A DNA stretch of 64,000 nt from Triticum aestivum (lineage: Eukaryota > Streptophyta > Magnoliopsida > Poales > Poaceae), in contig NC_057811.1 in NCBI RefSeq assembly GCF_018294505.1, forward strand, positions 405,196,790-405,260,789, given 5' to 3'. Each line of letters opens with the position of its first letter. Positions within the stretch are counted from its first letter, which is position 1. The notes beneath the pieces are model-generated. The model was given only the letters and a program-made list of their open reading frames with translations. It did no database searches and had not been told where the DNA came from. Positions 56,164 to 64,000 of this stretch are shown in pieces. The position numbers were made by a program, and so were the translations under genes.

Positions 56164-57068
56164 TTGAAAGAATAGTTATTATGTATGACACGATGGGGAC
56201 ACAAATTGAGCATACAATTATATGGCACATCAATAGCATGTTTATTCATGGGAAGCATATTGTGCACACAAGTATTGGGATCATGCAATGAATGGGATGG
56301 ATCAAAATATCCTAAAATGTGTGAGGAAACTATGGGCGTCTCCTCATGAGCAATATTGGAAACATCATATGGAGAAAATGGACAACATCCAAAACAATGC
56401 ATATCCGAAGCTAGGTGGTCATGGCATGGCATATGAGATAAATGATGCAAAGGAAGCATATCAATATCATCACAAGAGAAACAAATGCCAATAACCATGG
56501 GCTTGTCATCTATGCCATAAGTGCAAATTGGGTTAATTTTAATGGCATATGCATAGTCACTACAATGAGATTGCAAGTAAGACATATGGTTAATCTCATT
56601 CATAGCATATGACAAGTCAAGCGGATTGTCAAACATGATGTGACCTAAAGAATTGTCACAAGAAATCCTATGTAACATGGCATCATGACTAATAGACTCC
56701 ACATGGCAATCATCAAACTCATCATAAATGGGTAAATCATCGCATGGGGAAGTCGAACTAGCATGAAGCCTGACAATAGGTGGATCAACATCATGCAAGC
56801 AATCAATGTCAAGAACGTCCACTAGTGGGACAAGAGCATCACCTTCACCTATGTTACCTTTGTCGTTCCACTCAAGTGGTGTAGGTGAGGTGGCAAAGAC
56901 CAAATGGAGGTCATCATCTTCATCTTGATGGAACCATGTGGGGGGTGCATCATATTCCACCATGGCCATCGTCGTGTCCAAAGGAAGGACGAAGTCGTCG
57001 CGGATCGGCGCATCATCATATATGGGACCTAGAACCAAATGAGAAGACACAATAGAGGGAGAGGTCAA
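56076..57068 (-). pseudogene. Second ORF segment of G, Asp/His/Cys-rich, unknown
   Basis: A 330-codon frame joining the gag ORF by a 4-nt overlap in another frame and without its own ATG there (the first codon would be TTG), so it is most likely the continuation of one ORF after a frameshift. Composition resembles the third segment (many Asp, His, Met, Cys). No enzyme motif seen. Confidence 0.5.
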
Positions 57069-58723
57069 GTTGTTAGAAATGCAAATGGCCTCACGTGCCC
57101 TATCAACTTCCTCGCTCTCTCTTGTGGTGGTGGCTCACTCACTCCCTCAAGGTAGGTGCACTCAATGTCACATATGGTGGAGTCACTCATATCACTCAAG
57201 TGGTGGGGGTTGTGGCTCTCCTCGCATGGGAATTGTGGCAACTCATCATATATGGGGCTAGTGGTGAAGTCACTCTCACTCTCCATATGGTGGCACAAGT
57301 CACTCAAGTCATCATACATCGCCGTGGTCGAAGGGAAAATCCCATGATCAACCATCTCATCGTCGTCGCCGTGGATGAAGGCCGAAGATGGCACATCATC
57401 ACTCTCGTCGTGGATGAAGGCCGAAGATGGCACATGACCACTCTTGCCTCCAAAGATGGAAGCATCATCCTTGCTCGCCACTGTGTCGCTCGCCTCCAAA
57501 GCTTGGTCCTTGAGGGTCTCCGTAGTCGTACTTGTCACCGCACCGTCTTGAAAAAGAGTCGAAGTAGACTCGACATCATCAATGCCACAAAGAGGTATGG
57601 CGGCGAAGTCGAACTTGGGAGCATCGTCTTGGAGCTCGTCGGGCTTGGACATCGTGGTGGTACTAGCCTCATGCTCGTCGTGTGGGAGCTTGGTCTTAGA
57701 GAAGTGTGCTTGGGGTCGAGAAGCCTTTGCCTTCATGAGTTCTTGTTCCGCCTTGAGAGCACCAATGTAGTTGTCGTCGAGGGACTTGTAGTTCTCGAGG
57801 AGGATAGTCTTGGAGATGTCGTTGTTCAATCCCATCATGAAGTGGAACTTCATCGAAATGGGGTCATCCACGCCGGCTCGTCGCAAGGCATTCTTCATCT
57901 CCTTGAAGTACTTGTCGATGGACTTGGATCCGTGGATGGTGTTCTCCAATTGGCGTCGAAGTTGTTCCATGTAGGTTGGAGGCACGAACTCTCGCCGCAA
58001 AGCTCTCTTCGTCTTGGGCCAACTCATGTCGTGGCTCGCCGAAGGTGTGTGAAGCCACCATGTCGAAGCGTAGTCGTGGAAGTTTCTTGTGGCGCACTTC
58101 ACTTGATCTTTGGGAGGAACTTGATGTAGCTTGAGGTAGTCGTCCATTAGGCGCTCCCACTCGAGATACTCCTCGGGTTCTTGAGTCCCATAGAAAGGAA
58201 TCGCGTGGTCGATGTCGAGGTCGTAGTAGCTCGTGGAAGTCACAGACTTGAGCTTGGGGAGCTTCTCTTGAGCGTAGCTTTGAGGTTCTTGGTGGCGAAG
58301 ATGCCGTATGTCCGTAGGCGAATATGCCTTGAAGTCGCTTGGCGAAGATGCCAAGGGAGATGGTGAAGTCATGGAGCGGTTGTTGCTGTCGAGCTCTTGA
58401 CCTTCACGTTCTTGGTGGTGATGGTGTCGATGCCGATGTGATCTTGCCGGAGATGGTAGCTTGGAAGGGTGTGCACTAGAGCGTCTTCTCGAAGATGAGG
58501 AAGATCTCTTGTAGGACTTGATGAGGACCTTGAGCTCCTTCATTTGATCATCCATCTTGGCGTCATTGGAGTTGTTTGTGGCATCGAACTCGTCGTTGTT
58601 GTTGTAGACCGAAGGTGAAATGCCTTGCCTATCCATCACAAGACTCGAGTAGAGGTGAGTAGGAAATGAGATAAACAATACCAAGTTACCTTTTGCCAGA
58701 GTTGAGGATGTATCCCGTTTCAC
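57065..58723 (-). CDS. gag: gag of element G
   Basis: 552 codons. The N-terminus has Ser/Arg- and His-rich stretches (about residues 70-110). The Ty3-type gag core is at about residues 165-330, with YLEWERLMDDYLKLH, YASTWWLHTP, RREFVPPTYMEQLRRQLENT and FHFMMGLNNDI. No CCHC knuckle is visible downstream. The C-terminal third is acidic and contains a duplicated DVPSSAFIH peptide. It would build the particle that packages G RNA. An alternative start is the Met at about residue 30 (58636). TGA 57065-57067 ends the frame where the next segment begins. Confidence 0.8.
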   Translation of the reverse strand: MKRDTSSTLAKGNLVLFISFPTHLYSSLVMDRQGISPSVYNNNDEFDATNNSNDAKMDDQMKELKVLIKSYKRSSSSSRRRSSAHPSKLPSPARSHRHRHHHHQEREGQELDSNNRSMTSPSPLASSPSDFKAYSPTDIRHLRHQEPQSYAQEKLPKLKSVTSTSYYDLDIDHAIPFYGTQEPEEYLEWERLMDDYLKLHQVPPKDQVKCATRNFHDYASTWWLHTPSASHDMSWPKTKRALRREFVPPTYMEQLRRQLENTIHGSKSIDKYFKEMKNALRRAGVDDPISMKFHFMMGLNNDISKTILLENYKSLDDNYIGALKAEQELMKAKASRPQAHFSKTKLPHDEHEASTTTMSKPDELQDDAPKFDFAAIPLCGIDDVESTSTLFQDGAVTSTTTETLKDQALEASDTVASKDDASIFGGKSGHVPSSAFIHDESDDVPSSAFIHGDDDEMVDHGIFPSTTAMYDDLSDLCHHMESESDFTTSPIYDELPQFPCEESHNPHHLSDMSDSTICDIECTYLEGVSEPPPQERARKLIGHVRPFAFLTT

Positions 58724-60081
58724 TCAATGTGAGATGAAAGAATAGTGGAATTGGTACTGGACTTGTTCACTCACACCTATCAAGTAAAGCTTATGGTGGA
58801 TCTCGGTGAGGATAGTGGCACAAAAATTTGATGCAAAATGTTAGCAAGAGTCAATAATGTTGACAAAGATTCACAAATTCGCAAGTGAAACAAGTAGACC
58901 AATAACAATAAGTGGCACGCGGAAACACAGACACGGATAGATAAATGGGGTCGTGCAACCAAGGAATGAGCACAAAATGTGGAATCCACGGAAAACGCTC
59001 GTGTTGCACAACTCAAGAGAGACGCTAGCACGATTGCTCAATAGGCGGATACGACACCTGTGCACAACCTATAAGATGCAAAATGGATAAACTTTCTATC
59101 CCAAGTATGCTATGTATGTATGGTTCCCGGTGTTTCTCTCAAGATGATCCAAGATGATCGGATATGACAATCTTATGCAATGTGGTAAGATGCTATGGCT
59201 ATTACTTACAAGCTTCTTTGCTCTTCTCTTTTGCTTAAAAGCTTTATTCTCTTTTTTTGATATGGCACTTATGCGAAATGCACAAACCAAGATAGCAATT
59301 GTGTATATGCGGGAACAATCTTGTGACACAAGGGATGATACCAATATGATATGGTATGTATGCAATAGAAGGTACGGATCACTAATGTGCACAAGTAACG
59401 TTGCCGGCAATACTCAAAGGCTAGTCTCCATAGGCAAGTGACGCAAAATGGGCTAAGGGGTTAACAATGTAATGGCAAGAATGTACAAAGATGTGATACC
59501 ACGATACCAAGATGATATAGAGGTTACCGTTCTTGCTTACGGTTAGGGTGTCAAAATGGCGAAGTGGTTGGTGTCGAAGACGACCTCGTGGTGATGATGA
59601 GTGGCGGTGTTGTTGATGTAGACCCGTCCCTAAGTAGCCGAAACACCTTAGGAAACGGTAAAAACCGCAAACTCAAAATCTCCAAAGGCAAATGTCAAAT
59701 GGTGGTAGCGGAATGCGTTGGTGGCTCCGGAGTTGGCAATGCGGAAGTGGTGGTGGTGGATGATGATGAAGCGATCGTCCCTAAGTAACCAAAACACCTT
59801 AGGAGACTCAAGTCACCACTCAAGCAACCACAAATGCTATAAAGAGCAAAAATTGGGTTAGGTTGCGGTGGTCGGTGGGGGCTATGCGGATGATATGGTG
59901 GAGGGCCTAGGCAAACTTTCCAAATTTTGGAAAATTTGATGGAGTCAAATGGTGTTGCAACCTATCGATATGGATGGGGGATGTCAATAGCTACTCAACG
60001 AGCTAAAGAACGCGAAAATCGGACTCCGAATGTGAAAGTTATGGGCAAAACAGTGAAACTCGGAACGCTGAAACTGGGAGG
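58724..60081. other. Leader of G between gag and the palindrome cluster
   Basis: No gene supported. It contains a direct repeat: CGTCCCTAAGTAGCCGAAAC at about 59625 and CGTCCCTAAGTAACCAAAAC at about 59777, each followed by ACCTTAGGA, 152 bp apart. Confidence 0.55.
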
Positions 60082-60254
60082 GGCGGAAGTACCGCTTGGA
60101 AGGGCGGTAATACCGCTTATAAGCGGTAGTACCGCTCATGTCGGGTTTTTTCGCAAAATCTGGCTCTGGGAGGGGCGGTAGTGCCGCTTGGAAGGGCGGT
60201 AGTACCGCTTGGAGGTGCTAAGCGGTAGTACCGCTAGGGGGCGGTAGTACCGCT
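60082..60254. repeat. Cluster of GCGGTAGTACCGC palindromes in the leader of G
   Basis: Seven units, some with one changed base (GCGGAAGTACCGC, GCGGTAATACCGC, GCGGTAGTGCCGC), about 300 bp downstream of the PBS. Each unit is GCGGTA-G-TACCGC, a perfect 6-bp inverted repeat around one base. The same unit occurs four times in each LTR. Confidence 0.9.
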
Positions 60255-60546
60255 GGTGTCGGGAAAATTCGCAAATCTGGATCAGGGAGCGATTTTGGGG
60301 CGGAAAAAAATGATTTCGGGGGCAAAATTTGACGGATTTCGTGGATGGAAATTGGGGAAACTTGGGGAGATGCTAGATCCACTCGAAACCAAGCGAATCC
60401 ATGGATCGAAATCAACAAAACATCATCAAACCAACAAATCACAAAAAAATTTGGGGCTATTTTTGGTGGGGAAATTTTCGAAATTAGGACGAAATCACAC
60501 AAAACAAGGCTAGAAAATGGTGGGGGGACTCCAAATTCGTGATAAA

Positions 60547-60562
60547 CCTGGCTCTGATACCA
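60547..60562 (-). other. PBS of element G (tRNA-iMet)
   Basis: TGGTATCAGAGCCAGG on minus, three bases inside the 5' LTR; the usual plant initiator-Met PBS. Confidence 0.92.
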
Positions 60563-60565
60563 AGA

Positions 60566-61408
60566 TGTTGTAGGGTGGAACCCTAAGTGGAGATCTTTCA
60601 TGAATTGGAGGGGGAATCCCAAGAACAAGATGAACACAAGAGAGAAAACACTCAAGAACAAGTCCAATCACACATCCACTAGACTCACAATCACACAAGA
60701 TCCACAAAGGTACAAGAACAACAGAGGGAAATATACAAGGTAAAGTTCATCCCAAATCCAAAGGAGATGAGGTCTTGATGATCCTATGACGGGGATCCTT
60801 CTCCAAGAGGAGGGCTTGATCTCCAAAACGAGCTTCTCCAAGAGCAGGTCTTGTACTCCAATGGAGTCTTCTCTCTCAAGAGGAATCCCACAAGGGGAGG
60901 TACATGAGCTAAGCTCTATGATTTGTGTCTATCCTTAGCTGACCCTAGAAAGGAGGTGGAGGTGGTCTATTTATAGTCTAAGCCACGAAGGGGTAAGTGG
61001 GAAAGGGATACATGGCCAAAGGCCCGCGGCTGCGCACACAGGCAGGGCGGTAGTACCGGACATCGGGCGGTAGTACCGCTTGTAGGAGGTAGTACCGCTT
61101 GGTATGGGCGGTAGTACCGCTCATCCCGGACTTGGCTGATCCGCTTCTTCCGTCTTCTCCTCCATGCTTCCCTCACGGATGGTGTAGGTGTTCCTTGGCG
61201 CTTGCACTCCTCCTCGACATTCGTAGCGTTCTGACGATACCTATGCATGCACACGAGAGGGGTGTCAAGTAGTATACCATCCTCGAAGGGGTCAAGTGAA
61301 CACGTGTAAAGGAGATGATTCACCTTTATGTGTGTGAAGTAGATGTCGCACGTGTCACTTGCCAAATGGACTCTTGACATGGTGATGTCCGTAGGATGCT
61401 CCGCATCA
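60566..61408 (-). repeat. Element G 5' LTR
   Basis: 843 bp; TATA (minus) at 60968-60975; palindrome units at 61047-61119. Confidence 0.93.
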
Positions 61409-62409
61409 GTAACACTTTAAGTAAGATGACATGATGTAGAGGGATAAACTCATGCAATATGATATAAACCCCATCTTGTTATCCTCGATGGCAACAATAC
61501 AATACGTGCCTTGCTGCCCCTACTGTCACTAGGAAAGGACACCGCAAGATTGAACCCAAAGCTAAGCACTTCTCCCATTGCAAGAAAGATCAATCTAGTA
61601 GGCCAAACCAAACTGATAATTCGAAGAGACTTGCAAAGATAACCAATCATACATAAAAGAATTCAGAGAAGATTCAAATATTGTTCATAGATAAACTTGA
61701 TCATAAACCCACAATTCATCAGTCTCAACAAACACACCGCAAAAGAAGATTACATCGAATAGATCTCCACAAGAGAGGGGGAGAACATTGTATTGAGATC
61801 CAAAAAGAGAGAAGAAGCCATCTAGCTAATAACTATGGACCCGAACGTCTGAGGTAAACTACTCACACATCATCGGAGAGGCTATGGTGTTGATGTAGAA
61901 GCCCTCCGTGATCAATGCCCCCTCCGGCGGAGCTCCGGAAAAGGCCCCAAGATGGGATCTCACGGGTACAAAAGGTTGCGGCGGTGGAATTATGTTGTTG
62001 GCTCCGTATCTGGTAGTTTGGGGGTACGTAGGTATATATAGGAGGAAGAAGTACGTCGGTGGAGCAACGTGGGGCCCACGAGGGTGGAGGGCGCGCCCAG
62101 GGGGTAGGCGCGCCCCCTACCTCGTGCCCTCCTGGTTGATGTCTTGACGTAGGGTCCAAGTCCTCTGGATCACGTTCGTTCCGAAAATCACGTTCCCGAA
62201 GGTTTCATTCCGTTTGGACTCCGTTTGATATTCTTTTTCTGCGGAACTCTGAAATAGGCAAAAAAACAGCAATTCTGGGCTGGGCCTCCGGTTAATAGGT
62301 TAGTCCCAAAAATAATATAAAAGTGTATAATAAAGCCCATTAATGTCCAAAACAGAATATAATATAGCATGGAACAATAAAAAATTATAGATACATTGGA
62401 GACGTATCA
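61409..62409 (-). repeat. Element F 3' LTR, outer portion
   Basis: Starts with the right TSD copy of G (GTAAC) and ends with GGAGACGTATCA at 62409. TATA box TATATATA at 62033-62040. Confidence 0.85.
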
Positions 62410-64000
62410 AGCATGCCCAAGCTTAATTCTTGCTCGTCCTCGAGTAGGTAAATGATAAAAACAGAATTTTTGATGTGGAATGCTACTTGGCATAATTTCA
62501 ATGTAATTCTCTTAATTGTGGTATGAATATTCAGATCCGAAAGATTCAAGACAAAAGTTTAATATTGACATAAAAATAATAATACTTCAAGCATACTAAC
62601 TAAGCAATTATGTCTTCTCAAAATAACATGGCCAAAGAAAGTTATCCCTACAAAATCATATAGTCTGGTTATGCTCTATCTTCACCACACAAAGTATTTA
62701 AATCATGCACAACCCCGATGACAAGCCAAGCAATTGTTTCATACTTTTGATGTTCTCAAACTTTTTCAATCTTCACGCAATACATGAGCGTGAGCCATGG
62801 ACATAGCACTATATGTGGAATAGAATGGTGGTTGTGGAGAAGACAAAAAAGGAGAAGATAGTCTCAAATCAACTAGGCGTATCAACGGGCTATGGAGATG
62901 CCCATTAATAGATATCGATGTGAGTGAGTAGGGATTGCCATGCAACGGATGCACTAGAGCTATAAGTGTATGAAAGCTCAACAAAAGAAACTAAGTGGGT
63001 GTGCATCCAACTCGCTTGCTCACGAAGACCTAGGGCATTTTGAGGAAGCCCATCATTGGAATATACAAGCCAAGTTCTATAATGTAAAATTCCCACTAGT
63101 ATATGAAAGTGACAACATAGGAGACTCTCTATCATGAAGATCATGGTGCTACTTTGAAGCACAATTGTGGTAAAAGGATAGTAGCATTGTCCCTTCTCTC
63201 TTTTTCTCTCTCTTTTTTAGGCCTTCTCTTTTTTATGGCCTCTCTTTTTTTAGTCCGGAGTCTCATCCCGACTTGTAGGGGAATCATAGTCTCCATCATG
63301 CTTTCCTCACTTGGGACAATGCTCTAAAAAATGATGATCATCACACTTTTATTTACTTACAACTCAACAATTACAACTCAATACTTAGAACAAAATATGA
63401 CTCTATGTGAATGCCTCCGGCGGTATACCGGGATATGCAATGAATCAAGAGTGACATGTATGAAAGAATTATGAATGGTGGCTTTGCCACAAATACAATG
63501 TCAACTACATGATCATGCAAAGCAATATGACAATGATGGAGCGTGTCATAATAAACTGAATGATGGTAAGTTGCATGGCAATATATCTCGGAATGGCTAT
63601 GGAAATGCCATGGTAGGTAGGTATGGTGGCTGTTTTGAGGAAGGTATATGGTGGCTGTATGATACGGCAAAAAGTGCGCGGTATTAGAGAGGCTAGCAAT
63701 GGTGGAAGGAAGAAAGTGCGTATAATCCATGGACTCAACATTAGTCATAAAGAACTCATATACTTATTGCAAAAATCTACAAGTTATCGAAGCGAAGTAT
63801 TATGCACATGCTCCTAGGGGGATAGATTGGTAGGAAAAGACCATCGCTCGTCCCCGATCGCCACTCATAAGGAAGACAATCAATAAATAAATCATGCTCC
63901 GACTTCATCACATAACGGTTCACCATACGTGCATGCTACGGGAATCACAAACTTTAACACAAGTATTTATCAAATTCAAAACTACTCAACTAGCATGACT
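62410..64000 (-). other. 3' interior of element F
   Basis: AT-rich, with a pyrimidine-rich low-complexity tract at 63190-63262. No polymerase or gag motif. The sequence next to the LTR (GCATGCCCAAGCTTAATTC) is where the PPT should be. The final 25 or so bases resemble the first 27 bases of the window, in E's interior. Confidence 0.7.
63371..63748 (-). CDS. 125-aa His/Tyr-rich ORF in F, doubtful
   Basis: Complete frame with ATG and stop, rich in His, Tyr, Thr and Ser. No motif recognised, and an overlapping frame of 78 codons exists. It may be a chance frame in AT-rich DNA or a decayed element protein. Confidence 0.2.
   Translation of the reverse strand: MTNVESMDYTHFLPSTIASLSNTAHFLPYHTATIYLPQNSHHTYLPWHFHSHSEIYCHATYHHSVYYDTLHHCHIALHDHVVDIVFVAKPPFIILSYMSLLIHCISRYTAGGIHIESYFVLSIEL

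Larger units (their letters stand above)
54121..61408 (-). mobile_element. Element G: gag-only non-autonomous gypsy element
   Basis: LTRs 54121-54964 and 60566-61408, TSD GTAAC (54116-54120, 61409-61413), tRNA-Met PBS, PPT. I count 16 substitutions and one indel between LTRs (1.9%, about 0.73 My). The interior has a Ty3-type gag core and a long Cys/His-rich reading region broken into three overlapping frames, with no protease, RT, RNase H or integrase. It needs enzymes in trans (inference). Confidence 0.92.
53534..64000 (-). mobile_element. Element F: gypsy-type LTR element, 3' part, LTR split by G
   Basis: LTR terminus TGATACGTCTCCAATG (minus) at 62409 and opposite end TGCTACCTCTTGAGC at 53534; about 1583 bp without G. 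The interior continues rightwards out of the window, so this is the 3' LTR. Left flank CGCTC (53529-53533) would be a TSD; its partner is not visible. The LTR is of the common Triticeae Sabrina/WHAM-like group but distinct from that of E. No pol is visible in the 1.6 kb of interior. Confidence 0.85.

Noticed and set aside
57095..58129. Long plus-strand ORF (344 codons) opposite G gag
   Set aside because: It lies antisense to a recognisable gag core, has no motif, and its openness follows from the codon bias of gag. No TATA or splice pattern like the real antisense genes.
1..64000. Host protein-coding gene or single-copy island
   Set aside because: Every segment longer than about 300 bp could be placed in an LTR element by LTRs, TSDs or homologous order; no gene-like exon structure outside the element-borne antisense genes.

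Overview
The window looks like intergenic DNA from a large Triticeae (wheat or relative) genome. I see no host gene. Everything I can assign is LTR retrotransposon, mostly Ty3/gypsy, nested up to three deep. The evidence is paired LTRs with TG...CA ends, 5-bp target-site duplications (TSDs), primer sites (PBS) matching tRNA-Lys, tRNA-Met, tRNA-Asp and probably tRNA-Thr 3' ends, purine tracts (PPT), and RT/RNase H/integrase reading frames. Letters are my labels; family names are from memory and tentative.

Layout. D (minus strand) is the outermost host. Its 3' LTR is cut at 14410 and its interior continues at 15291-15491, 26593-27320 and 50596-53533. At the left, E (minus, non-autonomous, leaves the window at base 1) sits in D's LTR; its own 5' LTR (2851-14409) is split by A, a complete Fatima-like element (3866-13904, TSD GCGTG). 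D also carries H, a roughly 4.7-kb solo LTR (15492-26592, TSD TATCA), which contains C, a pol-less element (19132-25520, TSD GAGGG). Next is B1 (27321-50595, TSD CCTTC), which contains B2, a same-family copy in opposite orientation (37054-50078). At the right, F (minus, leaves the window at 64000) enters D at 53534; its 3' LTR is split by G, a gag-only element with a tRNA-Met PBS (54121-61408, TSD GTAAC).

How the parts work together. A, B1, B2 and apparently D belong to the Tat-type gypsy lineage: gag, protease, RT, RNase H, a second (archaeal-type) RNase H, then integrase. Downstream of pol each carries a second gene on the opposite strand with its own TATA box, short introns, an N-terminal domain resembling the Pfam 'putative gypsy type transposon' family (PF04195) and a coiled-coil C-terminus. 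In A, pol is destroyed by six stops and a frameshift, yet the antisense gene assembles from seven exons into an uninterrupted 777-codon frame. C is colinear with B without pol or antisense exons; it holds an array of stem-loops with changing stems and a decayed tRNA-Lys(CUU), the same tRNA its PBS matches.

Hand-counted LTR divergences (A 4.0%, C 2.2%, G 1.9%, B1 1.7%, B2 0.8%) give ages of about 1.6, 0.85, 0.73, 0.67 and 0.3 million years at 1.3e-8 substitutions/site/year, compatible with the nesting order.
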